This document shows, one piece after another, positions 35,672 to 44,382 of a DNA stretch of 64,000 nt. The notes below the pieces were generated by a model that saw only the letters and a program-made list of their open reading frames with translations, made no database searches and had not been told where the DNA came from. Origin of the DNA: Pseudarthrobacter sp. NS4 (lineage in GTDB: Bacteria > Actinomycetota > Actinomycetes > Actinomycetales > Micrococcaceae); contig NZ_CP103288.1 in the NCBI RefSeq assembly GCF_024758005.1, positions 806,001-870,000 on the forward strand, read 5' to 3'. Position 1 is the stretch's first letter. Each line of letters begins with the position of its first letter. The translations under genes were made by a program, and so were the position numbers.

Positions 35672-37243
35672 TCACTTCCGGCCTGTGGCGGCCATGCCGT
35701 AGCCGCCGCCGAGGCCGAGGCCGGCAGCGATGACGGCAACGAGAATCAAGAGCCACCACGGAAAGTCCGATGGTGCGCTTGCTTGGGTTGACTCTTCTGC
35801 CGTGGCCCCGTCCAGCGGGCTTTGGCTGATTTGTGATCCACCGTCTTGCCCGTTCGCCTCGAGGCTCGGATCCTGGCTGAGGAGACCGCCTGTGGCGGCG
35901 TTAGGGGTCGCGGAATTCAGGTCCGGGAGCCTGTTGGTAAGCAGCCGGGTGAACGGGTCTGTCGTGGGTGCCGCGATGATCTTGTGGGTCAGAGGTACCG
36001 GGGCCGGATCCGGAGCTTTTGCCGTGGGGTCGGTCGGTAACGGAGCGACCGGAACGATGGGGACTACGGGGGTGACCACTGGCAGGACCGGTTCATCAGG
36101 AGTCACGACACTGGGCTTGGGGAATACAGCGATCCAGGTGGCGGCGAGACGGGCTTGCCCGGACGTAGCCGCGACCTGGTACAAACCGGCCGGTGTGTTT
36201 GCCGGGATGGTGACCGCTGTGCCGGCCAAGGCACCGTCCTTTACCGCAACGTTTTGCGCCAGCTGGGCTATGATGTTGATCCCGTCGGAGCTGTAGAGAG
36301 TCAGGTCGAGCTCATAGGAACCGGCTGAGAATCCTGTGCCGCTAATCGTGGTCGTGTACCCGCCCACGACACCTGTGCTTACAGTGGACGAAAGCGAAGC
36401 GTTTGCCCGCAGCACGTAAACCGAAAGCTGGGCACTGACACCAGTGGTGTCATCAACAATGCTCACGAGATACTGGCCCTCAGGGGTGAAAGGGCTGGAC
36501 ATCAGGGCGTAGTCGAAGTTCCCACCCGCGTCCGCAGTTGCTGTCCCACCGGGCAGCAGCACGCTACTCGTAGTGAGGCTAATAGTTCCGCCTGGAACGA
36601 ATCCTGATCCTTTGATGTTGGCGGGCGTCCCCGGAGCGATCGGCAGATTCGGGCCTGTGACGCGGGGATCGTAGACAGCTGTCTGCACGACGTAGACCGG
36701 AGCAGAAACGCCCGTCCGTGTTTTACCACCGGCGTCGGTTTGAGTTACGACGATTTCATAGGCACCCTGGGGCTGGTTGCCTGGCAGGGCGCAGGTTAGA
36801 ACCTGGTGTGCGGGTTGCGGGGTGAGGGCACAGCTCGATGTGATCGCAGGGTTTGCAGCGTAGGTTCTGTGCAGTGTTGCCTGCGCGGGAAGCACAGGAT
36901 CGAGACCCTGCACGGTTCCGGTGAAAGTGCCGCCGGGTTGGGCTGAGGTCTGATCAACGTTAACGGTGATAGGCCCTGATGGTGCCGGCGGTGTCGGGAG
37001 CTGCGAGGGTGACGGCGGGGCAGGGGGAGTGGCCGTGGCCGGTGCGGAAGGAACCGCGCTTGGAGTCGTGGCCGGGAGGTTTCCACTCGCCGGTGCACTG
37101 GCGCTCGGAGTAGGTGTTGCCACCACGGTGGCAGTTGTCGCCGCCTGTGAGGCGACAACCGGCAAGCCAAAGAGGCTGCTGACGGTCAACGCTGCCAGAC
37201 CTATCCGCAATGCTGTGACGTTTTTTGGCGCGGCTCTTCCCAC
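35672..37243 (-). CDS. Secreted, membrane-anchored protein with proline-rich linkers and Ig-like domains
   Basis: The 523-residue precursor has a Sec signal (cut after about residue 34, ASQAA). A Pro/Ala/Ser/Thr-rich linker (to ~90) follows, then three or so beta-sandwich units (GTFTGTVQGLDP, NIKGSGFVPGGTISL, TTTISGTGFSAGSYELDL) with the IPT/Ig-like 'G-x-G-F-x-x-G' pattern, and a second Pro-rich stretch. A C-terminal transmembrane helix (WWLLILVAVIAAGLGLGGGYG) without LPxTG ends it. It should display beta domains outside the membrane. It lies 43 bp downstream of the RDD gene, so it is probably a surface component of the type VII-like island. Confidence 0.8.
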   Translation of the reverse strand: MGRAAPKNVTALRIGLAALTVSSLFGLPVVASQAATTATVVATPTPSASAPASGNLPATTPSAVPSAPATATPPAPPSPSQLPTPPAPSGPITVNVDQTSAQPGGTFTGTVQGLDPVLPAQATLHRTYAANPAITSSCALTPQPAHQVLTCALPGNQPQGAYEIVVTQTDAGGKTRTGVSAPVYVVQTAVYDPRVTGPNLPIAPGTPANIKGSGFVPGGTISLTTSSVLLPGGTATADAGGNFDYALMSSPFTPEGQYLVSIVDDTTGVSAQLSVYVLRANASLSSTVSTGVVGGYTTTISGTGFSAGSYELDLTLYSSDGINIIAQLAQNVAVKDGALAGTAVTIPANTPAGLYQVAATSGQARLAATWIAVFPKPSVVTPDEPVLPVVTPVVPIVPVAPLPTDPTAKAPDPAPVPLTHKIIAAPTTDPFTRLLTNRLPDLNSATPNAATGGLLSQDPSLEANGQDGGSQISQSPLDGATAEESTQASAPSDFPWWLLILVAVIAAGLGLGGGYGMAATGRK

Positions 37244-37286
37244 GATGATCTAGTCCCCTTCTAGTCAGTCCTGCGGCGCAGCCCTG

Positions 37287-39179
37287 TCACCTGGCAGCGA
37301 ATACTTGTATTTCGTTGTCTCTGGTTTTGACAATCGCCCCGCTGGGGGTGATGGCCAGAGGTGTGACCCCGTTGTAGGGAGTTACCTTGTTTTGCTGGAT
37401 GAACACAGGGCCCTCATCGTTGGCCCCCAGGGCACCGTCGGCGAGAATGCCGGATCGTTTGATGCCTTGGGCCTTGAGATCCAATACTGGTAATCCAGTC
37501 GATTGATTATATGCATAGCCAGCGAAAGCAGCCCACACGAACCCGTTTCCCCGGACCCAGACAGGATCTTCTTCGACCCTTGAGTAACTGATCTCCATGC
37601 TGGAAAGAAGTTCACCCGTGCTTTCGCGGTACACCGCCACCGTCACTGGATTCTGCGGGTCGCGGCTCTCAGGGAAGACCGACCACAGAATCACAGCCAA
37701 TCCGTGACCGGCGGTCACCCATTTCATGACGTTCTGGTTCTCTTCCGGGGCATTCAGTGGTACGTCCTGACGCGTTTTAGCGTCAGGACTGCTCAGGGTC
37801 AGTGAACCTGAGAATTTGGCGCTGAGGAGTTTGTCCCCGTCCACGCCAAGTGCAGTCTTTCCCTCGATGGCCGTCAATGCGACAAGCCCGGCTTTGGTAA
37901 GAGTCGATAGTTTCCCGTCACCCGTTGTGATCAGCAAATCAGTCCCGGCTGTGGATATTGCCGCATCAGCGGGTATTTTTGCCGCGATCGCAGGGGCCTT
38001 GCCAAGGCTCGGCATCCAGCCGTGAAGAGTGTCGCCGATGCGCCAGACCATGCCGGGCTCATCGCTGATTTGTGTTTCCTGGGCAAACAAGACCTCACCA
38101 TCGACTGACTGCTCGCTGAGGACGGTACCGGTGGCGTTGTCCAGAATGGTCAGCGATCGGTTGTCGAAGATGAACGTGCCGGCCTGCGCGGCTGTGACCT
38201 GCGCTGAAGCGCTGAGAGGTTTGCGCCAGACGGGTCCCTCCGGGTATCCGGGGAAACCAGTGCCCGTGCCTGCTGTGAGCGGAGGTTTGATGAGGGCGAG
38301 ATTTGCGGCGCTGAATTGGTTGGGTCGGGTCGGGCGCTCCAAGGGTTGCAGGAACGCAACGCCCCAGGCAGAGCTGATGGAGAGCGCACCGATGACGATG
38401 GCCGACACGATGCCCTGGACAACCGGCACCAGCCACCTCGGCCGACGGGGGAGCGCGCTCGATGGTCGAGACTCGGGCTGGGGCGGGGACGGCTCCGGGA
38501 TGGCAACACTTGAAGGTTGTGCATTCTCTGACCAGACCGGAAGCTGTGGAGGGAAGACCTGAGTAATATGCGCGGCAGTTCCGGCCTTGACCCAGTCCTC
38601 GACCACTTGCGAGTAATAAGTGGGTGAAGGGTTGAGAGGATCCGTGCCTCTATTGATGTCTATGACTGTTGATTCGCCCAGCTTATGGAGCCAGGTGTCC
38701 TGATCGCTGTGCCTTTTCCGGAACTCCAACACGAAGATCAGTGGCCCGACGGCGGCAAGCAGCAACCCGCCCAGGGACGCGAGGCCACGTTTGAGTGTCC
38801 GGCCGCGGTTTACGGGCGTTGCGGCGTCCTCGGCGAGGACCCGCAGTCCCAGGAGGCGGCCTCCAATGGATTGGCCGGTCCTTGCGAGCATGGTTGAGAG
38901 AACCAGCCCGTACACTGCGCCGATCACTGTGATCGTGACGAGTCCAAGGATTCCCGGTCCCGGCACAGGCGTAAAGCCCGCGGGGATCAGCAGCAGAACA
39001 GCCGGGCAGGCGGGAACAGCGAAAATGGCCAAGTCAATGATATAGGACGCAGCACGGCGAGGCAGTGACGCAGCAACGAGGCCTTCAGGCACAACAACAC
39101 TTTCTATTCGAGGACAGGGAGAGGGAATCCTTTCGAGTGTAACGACATAGGGCGGTGCCACGTCCCAAAGAAGTCTCAT
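37287..39179 (-). CDS. RDD-family membrane protein with C-terminal propeller-like ectodomain
   Basis: The start chosen gives 630 residues. Residues ~30-170 form an RDD domain (RRAASYIIDLAIFAVPA, GQSIGGRLLGLRVL), a cytoplasmic Pro-rich segment with PQPESRPSSALPRRP follows, then a membrane helix (~260-280), then ~350 residues of repeated short beta strands with PQQ/propeller character (VWRIGDTLHGWMPSLG, TDLLITTGDGKLSTL). RDD proteins with such fusions recur in actinobacterial type VII loci. ATG 39266 would add 29 residues but crowds the divergent WXG100 gene. The ectodomain could guide or sense secreted substrates; that role is inferred. Confidence 0.8.
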   Translation of the reverse strand: MRLLWDVAPPYVVTLERIPSPCPRIESVVVPEGLVAASLPRRAASYIIDLAIFAVPACPAVLLLIPAGFTPVPGPGILGLVTITVIGAVYGLVLSTMLARTGQSIGGRLLGLRVLAEDAATPVNRGRTLKRGLASLGGLLLAAVGPLIFVLEFRKRHSDQDTWLHKLGESTVIDINRGTDPLNPSPTYYSQVVEDWVKAGTAAHITQVFPPQLPVWSENAQPSSVAIPEPSPPQPESRPSSALPRRPRWLVPVVQGIVSAIVIGALSISSAWGVAFLQPLERPTRPNQFSAANLALIKPPLTAGTGTGFPGYPEGPVWRKPLSASAQVTAAQAGTFIFDNRSLTILDNATGTVLSEQSVDGEVLFAQETQISDEPGMVWRIGDTLHGWMPSLGKAPAIAAKIPADAAISTAGTDLLITTGDGKLSTLTKAGLVALTAIEGKTALGVDGDKLLSAKFSGSLTLSSPDAKTRQDVPLNAPEENQNVMKWVTAGHGLAVILWSVFPESRDPQNPVTVAVYRESTGELLSSMEISYSRVEEDPVWVRGNGFVWAAFAGYAYNQSTGLPVLDLKAQGIKRSGILADGALGANDEGPVFIQQNKVTPYNGVTPLAITPSGAIVKTRDNEIQVFAAR

Positions 39180-39277
39180 ATGCGAGAAGATCTCGGCCTC
39201 GGCTTGCTCACCGCACCAACAGTTTATAAAGTCGATGTTGTAATAGGCTTTTCCCTCATAAATCAAGGAATTCAGTC

Positions 39278-39574
39278 ATGGCGAACCTTAATGTCACCTT
39301 TGATGAACTCGAAGCTGCCGCGAAAGGTCTGGAAACAGGCAAAATGGATCTCGAGGCGAAGCTGGGCGAGCTTCAGAAGCAGATCCAAGCCTTGGTCGCG
39401 AGCGGTTATGTGACTGATCGGTCCTCGAAGGCCTATGAAGCCGAATACCAGCTGTTCACCCAGGGAGCACAGCAGACCATTGGCGGCCTTGATGGTCTTT
39501 CCCGGTACCTCCACCACGCGGCTGAGACTCTGCGCGGCACCGACGAGCAACTGGCCAGCCAGATCGGCCGGTAG
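39278..39574 (+). CDS. WXG100 (ESAT-6-like) family protein
   Basis: The 98-residue protein is predicted to form a helical hairpin: NVTFDELEAAAKGLETGKMD helix, a turn at residues ~41-47 and a second helix ending HHAAETLRGTDEQLASQIGR. The usual Trp-x-Gly turn is replaced by ASGYVTDRSS, as in a subset of actinobacterial members. A second conserved block, AYEAEYQLFTQGAQQTIGGL, supports the family call. AAGGAA precedes ATG. Such proteins dimerise and travel through the FtsK-type ATPase system encoded downstream, either as substrates or as partners for the large effector. Confidence 0.85.
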   Translation: MANLNVTFDELEAAAKGLETGKMDLEAKLGELQKQIQALVASGYVTDRSSKAYEAEYQLFTQGAQQTIGGLDGLSRYLHHAAETLRGTDEQLASQIGR

Positions 39575-39587
39575 CATTCGAAGCGAG

Positions 39588-39619
39588 TCAGGCCCCGACA
39601 CATCAGTGCCGGGGCCTGA
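39588..39619 (+). terminator. Intra-operon stem-loop after the WXG100 gene
   Basis: TCAGGCCCCG and CGGGGCCTGA form a perfect 10-bp stem with a 12-base loop, 14 bp after the stop. No U tract follows. It may be a partial terminator or an mRNA-stabilising 3' end, giving higher output of the WXG100 protein than of the downstream genes. Confidence 0.55.
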
Positions 39620-39769
39620 AGTCCTCCGCCCCGGAGTTTGCCTGGACGGTGGTACCAAGACAGGAACCGGCTGGCTCCCGAGGCTGCGCCTGAATGATTC
39701 CTCGTGGCAGGGCCAAAGGGGCGAAGGCCGTATTCAGCAACACGACGGATGGATTGATGTGGGGGCGGA

Positions 39770-40051
39770 ATGGGTTCTCTGAAAATCAGCAGCACGGCGC
39801 TCGATGCTGCCGGCGGGGTACTGGCACAGGCAAGCGGGTTCCTTGGGGATGCCAGTCGTATCAGCGTCGGCGATGCCGGCTACAGCCGACTCGTAGCCAA
39901 AGGCCAGGAGACTGCTACTGCATGGCAGTCGGCCATCGGCCCGCTGACCGAAGCGGTAACCATCGACGGCAAACAATGCATCGCGGCAGGACAAGAATTT
40001 GGTCGCGTCGACGAGGCACTTACGGGCGCACTCGCAGGCGGGAAGCCCTGA
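39770..40051 (+). CDS. Small helical ESX-like partner protein, 93 aa
   Basis: The product is Ala/Gly-rich and helical, beginning MGSLKISSTALDAAGGVLAQ and containing GYSRLVAKGQETATAWQSAI; size and composition suggest a second WXG100-like or Lap-type partner protein. GTGGGGGCGG precedes the ATG. Its TGA overlaps the ATG of the hydrolase gene (ATGA), so it is produced in step with the effector, as targeting chaperones of type VII toxins are. Confidence 0.7.
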   Translation: MGSLKISSTALDAAGGVLAQASGFLGDASRISVGDAGYSRLVAKGQETATAWQSAIGPLTEAVTIDGKQCIAAGQEFGRVDEALTGALAGGKP

Positions 40052-42135
40052 TGGGCAGGCCAGGAGACTGGTCCGTGCTGGGTGGGGCTGATCCGGCACC
40101 GGGGAACGTTCAGGACATGCAGGAGGCGGCACGGGCTTGGGGACAGAATGCCGGACGGCTTGGAGATGCCCGTGTTGTTCTCCAAAGTGCCACGGTCGAA
40201 GGTGCCGGTTCCACGGTAGAGGCTGTCCGGACTCTGCTGCATCGCGACGCTGCTCTGATCGGCATCTATCAAGGCGCTTGTGAAACTAACGCCAATGTCT
40301 ATCTTTCCTGGGCCTCAAGCCTGGAAGATTTCCAGGCAGAGGCAGACCGATTGCGCGTCCAGGCCGAACAAGCGCAACTGGAGCAGGCCCAAGGGGTCGC
40401 CTTGTTACGTGTCCAGGCACCCCCATCGTTGTTCAATGACGCCCCTGCCCGCCCCAACCCCCTGCAGGAACTGTGGGAAATGGACCGGCGTCGGGGACAT
40501 GGCATTCTCGCCAGCGCCAACCAATCCCTGGCCGAAATCCAGCGCCAGGCCGACGACCTCAGAGCCCGCTACAAGAACGAGGGAAACCGGTTAGCCGAAG
40601 CCCTTCATGTTCCGGCACCCTCGGACGCAGCTCAACAGGCCCATCTCGACGGCAGCGTTCCCGTCGGAAGCGGTGCTCTGACGGCTCTGCTGAACCCGGG
40701 GAAAGACCCGCAGCTGAAGCAGCTGAACAGCCTCAGGGACAAAGTCAACACCGGGGACGTAGACGCCCGGGCAGAATACCTCTCCTTGCTGGCCTCGTTG
40801 ACGCCTGCCCAGTTGGCCCTCTACGGCGTCTGGAATCCGGACGCAGCCAGGAACTCCATCCCTGCCCCCGTTGGCGAAGATGTCCTGGCTGCCGCCAACT
40901 GGTGGGCATCACTGCCTCAGGCAAGTAAAGCCGCGCTCATCGCTGCTGTGCCAGGCATCATCGGCAACCTTAACGGCGTTCCCTACTCCGATAGAGCCAA
41001 AGCAAACAGCACCAACATCGACGCCATCTACAACGACCCGAACACCACCGACGCCACAAAGAAGACCCTCGACACCATCAAGAAGCAGCTGGAACCCAAG
41101 CGGGACTTGGCGGGGAATCCAATCGCAAATCGAACGGTTATCACCTTCGAACTGAACAACGGCAAGCCCTTGGCAGCACTGGCCATCGGGGATATGGACA
41201 CAGCAGGCAACGTCACCTGGAACATCCCCGGAATGGGCACTACCGTCGACGACGGACTGGAATCCTGGACCGGTTCCGCGCAAGACCTTTTTGATGAACA
41301 GCGGCAAGCACTGGTTCTTCGTGGCCAGAGGGGTACGACGACGGCAGTCGTGTCATGGGTTGGGTATGACACGCCGGCGATGCCGCTAAGTCCGGAAGTG
41401 TTGACTCCGTACAAAGCTCTGGCAGGTGGGGACCGTCTGGCTGCTGCGCTGGATGGATTTCACACCACCCGGAACGGCAGTACCGCTGGCCTGCCGAAAG
41501 TGAACGTTGTGGCACACTCCTACGGGACAACAACCGCCTCTTACGCGCTGACGAAGACACACTTCAACATTGACACGGTTACGATGTTTGGATCTGCAGG
41601 AATCGACCCCCACGCCGTGCCAAACGCATCCGCTTTGCATGTAAAGTCAGGGCCGGATCACCAACCAGCGGTCTACGTGACCCAAGCCTCGAACGACCGG
41701 GTGGCACCCTACCTTGGCATTGGCGGGAGCCAAGCTTTGGGCCAACAGATGCAACAAGATGAGTGGATGAGAGTTAGCCCGTCAGATCCTGACTTCGGTG
41801 GCCATAACTTCTCATCCGAAGGCGGTTACGACCCGGTGACGGGGCAGGCATACAAAATGGTCACCGGCCATGGAGCGAAGGGTTCATCAGAAACATTCGG
41901 GGTGTTTGTTACCACCACGGATCACGGTTATCTCGACCTGGGAACACAGTCCGCTCATAACATTGCCTTGGCTTCCACCGGACACGGAGACCAGATTCCA
42001 AAACTGGTCCCCCTAAAACAAGAATGGGCCCCGGTACTTCCGGACGAAGATAGTTTGATCCGTGTGAACATTGACCCTTGGCGGACTTTTCCTGACGAAT
42101 CGGACCAAGACCCCGCAACCCTGACCAAAGGCTAA
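40051..42135 (+). CDS. DUF1023 alpha/beta-hydrolase with N-terminal helical domain, candidate type VII effector
   Basis: The product has 694 residues. Residues ~1-210 are long helices (MQEAARAWGQNAGRLGDARV, SWASSLEDFQAEADRLRVQA) resembling ESX/LXG-type targeting domains. Residues ~380-640 match the DUF1023 hydrolase: VNVVAHSYGTTTASYAL gives nucleophile Ser490, FGSAGIDPHAV is the following strand, and Asp549 (NDRVAPY) and His585 (GGHNF) are the likely triad partners. No Sec signal is present. The frame is open upstream to 39694, but ATG 40051 overlaps the previous stop. Position among WXG100-like, lipoprotein and EccC genes suggests a secreted lipase or esterase toxin. Confidence 0.85.
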   Translation: MGRPGDWSVLGGADPAPGNVQDMQEAARAWGQNAGRLGDARVVLQSATVEGAGSTVEAVRTLLHRDAALIGIYQGACETNANVYLSWASSLEDFQAEADRLRVQAEQAQLEQAQGVALLRVQAPPSLFNDAPARPNPLQELWEMDRRRGHGILASANQSLAEIQRQADDLRARYKNEGNRLAEALHVPAPSDAAQQAHLDGSVPVGSGALTALLNPGKDPQLKQLNSLRDKVNTGDVDARAEYLSLLASLTPAQLALYGVWNPDAARNSIPAPVGEDVLAAANWWASLPQASKAALIAAVPGIIGNLNGVPYSDRAKANSTNIDAIYNDPNTTDATKKTLDTIKKQLEPKRDLAGNPIANRTVITFELNNGKPLAALAIGDMDTAGNVTWNIPGMGTTVDDGLESWTGSAQDLFDEQRQALVLRGQRGTTTAVVSWVGYDTPAMPLSPEVLTPYKALAGGDRLAAALDGFHTTRNGSTAGLPKVNVVAHSYGTTTASYALTKTHFNIDTVTMFGSAGIDPHAVPNASALHVKSGPDHQPAVYVTQASNDRVAPYLGIGGSQALGQQMQQDEWMRVSPSDPDFGGHNFSSEGGYDPVTGQAYKMVTGHGAKGSSETFGVFVTTTDHGYLDLGTQSAHNIALASTGHGDQIPKLVPLKQEWAPVLPDEDSLIRVNIDPWRTFPDESDQDPATLTKG

Positions 42136-42140
42136 CCACC

Positions 42141-42755
42141 ATGACCCGCTCGACCCGCCCGGCATGCCGGATGCTTGCCACGTTCACCATCGCATCAGCA
42201 CTGGCGCTGACTGGCTGCGCTCCCACAAATACCCCATCCGGAGGAAACATGACCACCAACGGCAATGAAGAACCCGTCAATGGAACCAGGGCAGCTAAGG
42301 AAGTCTTCATTGACTTCCGCGAGGCGATCGATGACACCATCCAACACTCTGGAACAACGTTTCCGGGATGGGACCCGAAAAAGACTGCTGGATACAGCAC
42401 CGAACCATGCGGAATCACGTCAAGGGAGGACGGACACCGATACTCGGTGCAAGGAGAGGGCGGGGCGATCGGCGACCCGAAAGCCGCGATCGAAGCCATG
42501 AAATCCCATTGGGAAGCCAAAGGCTACAAAATTGGCAACATTTTTGACGAGAGCGAAACCACAGCCGGCAAGGGTGTCCAAATCAACGCCACGACCCCCA
42601 GTGGTGTTTCCGTGCAATTTACTGCGTCCACTTTTGGCTCCTTTGTGAATGTGAAGAGTGATTGCACCCTCGACCCCCTGGCGAAAGAGACAACAACAGA
42701 CACGATCCCGCTAGGCGAAGCAGGCAATACGTCCTCTGGTTCAGCCGGGTCATGA
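42141..42755 (+). CDS. Lipoprotein A, candidate immunity protein for the hydrolase
   Basis: The 204-residue precursor has lipobox LTGC (Cys at about residue 29) and starts 5 bp after the hydrolase gene. The mature domain has an N-terminal helix (TRAAKEVFIDFREAIDDTIQ), a Trp/Cys region, SHWEAKGYKIGNIF, and a Cys-containing tail (SDCTLDPLAKETTTDTIP). It is paralogous to the next gene. Placement on the outer face of the membrane right after a secreted hydrolase matches surface immunity lipoproteins such as TilA; that role is inferred. Confidence 0.8.
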   Translation: MTRSTRPACRMLATFTIASALALTGCAPTNTPSGGNMTTNGNEEPVNGTRAAKEVFIDFREAIDDTIQHSGTTFPGWDPKKTAGYSTEPCGITSREDGHRYSVQGEGGAIGDPKAAIEAMKSHWEAKGYKIGNIFDESETTAGKGVQINATTPSGVSVQFTASTFGSFVNVKSDCTLDPLAKETTTDTIPLGEAGNTSSGSAGS

Positions 42756-42765
42756 CGAGCACAGC

Positions 42766-43404
42766 ATGACCCCCTACGCCCGACGGGCATGGAGCGTGCT
42801 CGCCGCGTTTACGATCGTGTCTGCCCTGGTACTGACTGGCTGCGCTCCTACAAATAGCCAGCCCGGAGGAACCATGACCACCAACAATATTGAAGAGCCC
42901 ATCAGCGGAACCCGCCCGGCCAAGGTAGTTTTCGCTGATTTCCTGGACACCGTCGACGACATCGTGCAGCACTCCGGCGCAGCCTTCCCTAAGTGGGACC
43001 GCCGGAACGTTGCCGGCTACAATGCCGGAGCTTGCGCGGTCAAGGGTGGGGAAGACGGAAATCGCTACACCGTGAGCGGGCAGGGCGGGCCAGTAAAAGA
43101 TTCAGACAAGGCCATTCGCGAAATGAAGTCGCACTGGGAAGCCAAGGGCTACACCATTGGAAACATCTTCACCAATATGGGTGGAAACACCACGGCTCGA
43201 GAAGTAAATGCCACCACTCCAAGCGGGATTGTTGTGCAGTTCACTCCCGGCAAGACCCGCTCATATGTCACGGTTCAGAGTGATTGCACACTCGACCCCT
43301 TGGCGAAAGAGACAACAACAGACACAATTCCGCTCGGTGAAACAGGCGATACGTCCTCTCCTTCAGCCGGAACTCAGGAAGCACAGGATGATTCTTTTTC
43401 CTGA
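42766..43404 (+). CDS. Lipoprotein B, paralogue of lipoprotein A
   Basis: The 212-residue precursor has lipobox LTGC (Cys at about residue 26). Signal region, SHWEAKGYTIGNIF and SDCTLDPLAKETTTDTIPLG are almost the same as in lipoprotein A, while the middle of the domain differs clearly. At DNA level the last ~120 coding bases of the two genes are nearly identical, which points to tandem duplication with later divergence of the centre or gene conversion of the ends. It carries an extra acidic tail (EAQDDSFS). Role as second immunity protein is inferred. Confidence 0.8.
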   Translation: MTPYARRAWSVLAAFTIVSALVLTGCAPTNSQPGGTMTTNNIEEPISGTRPAKVVFADFLDTVDDIVQHSGAAFPKWDRRNVAGYNAGACAVKGGEDGNRYTVSGQGGPVKDSDKAIREMKSHWEAKGYTIGNIFTNMGGNTTAREVNATTPSGIVVQFTPGKTRSYVTVQSDCTLDPLAKETTTDTIPLGETGDTSSPSAGTQEAQDDSFS

Positions 43405-43680
43405 CTGGTGCTCGTGCGGCATTAAGAGTGCCAAGTAGGTTAACCCGGGCGTCGAGCCGACGTGCCCCGACGAGGAATCGGACGGGCAACGAGCCGGGCA
43501 CTGTCCGGCAGTCGAGAAGGGGAGCGAATGACGAACTTACCGAGGTACCCGGCCGGCAATGACATGGCTGCCCTCAAGGCCAACAAACGTGCCCGGGCGG
43601 GGGCCCGGGACGGCATTACCGCGTCCGGGCCGCTGCATGGCTGGCCGGGTTGGTAACGTATCTGGTGGCCTGCTTCGAGG

Positions 43681-43935
43681 GTGCCAGAGTTTCCAGCGCG
43701 GCCACAGGCGGCGATACTGATGCTGCTTGGGCTATCTGGATACCCTATCTATTCTGCCCTGATATGGGGTCCGTTGATTCTGCTGGCCCTTATTCTGGCA
43801 ATCGTAGCCAAGGCAAGGAAGAGTCCACGCCCCGCGCTCTCAACTACCGTCATCGTGCTGTCCGGTGCTTTCCCTGTCTTGGCTGTGCTGGTGCTGGTCA
43901 TCGCATCCTTCATCTACCTGGACACTAGCGGATGA
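43681..43935 (+). CDS. Small membrane protein, 84 aa
   Basis: Three hydrophobic stretches (AILMLLGLSGYPIYSALIWG, PLILLALILAIVA, VLSGAFPVLAVLVLVIASFI) with a KARKSPR cytoplasmic loop describe a two- to three-span protein. The start is unclear: GTG 43681 has GAGG too close, while ATG 43720 has AGGCGG at good spacing. It lies between the lipoproteins and the ATPase gene and may be a small subunit of the secretion system; I recognise no family. Confidence 0.5.
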   Translation: MPEFPARPQAAILMLLGLSGYPIYSALIWGPLILLALILAIVAKARKSPRPALSTTVIVLSGAFPVLAVLVLVIASFIYLDTSG

Positions 43936-44382
43936 TCACCAGGGGAAATTCCGTGGACCTGCACCATTGCGTGATGTTGCCAGTCACATCTCGAGGAATG
44001 AAAAAATGCGTCGATGACGTCATGACAATGTCAGGAAGGGAAAAGCACTCTTATCGACCTCTGGTACTGCAAGATTGTCAATTTTCTGGTTGTAAGCCCC
44101 GTTAAGGGCTCTCAATGCAAGCCAGACCCAAATACAGACAAAGCCTCAAAAGGGACAGCCTGCTGTAGACGATGGCAAAAGAGACACCGAGACGCTTGCG
44201 ACAGAGATTCTGATCAATCCGTAATTGTCGGCGTCCCTACCTCCATGTCGGTACCGTAGGCAGACCTAGGGCTCAACAGGGCTGAACCCGCAGCGATTGT
44301 TCCGTACTTTGGTGCGCCGTTGGATTTGAGGGAGGCCGGTATCGTTCTGGACGTCGCTTCATTGTCATTTCGGTAGACTTTC
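43936..44382. other. Intergenic region upstream of the secretion ATPase gene
   Basis: These 447 bp hold no supportable gene. A palindrome ATGACGTCAT lies at 44014-44023 and a TAGACT box (44373-44378) directly in front of the start codon is a possible -10 element. The length suggests separate regulation of the ATPase. Confidence 0.4.

Noticed and set aside
39694..40050. N-terminal extension of the hydrolase gene by 119 codons
   Set aside because: The extension overlaps the 93-aa gene in another frame and is Arg-rich; the ATG at 40051 overlaps that gene's stop, as expected for coupling.
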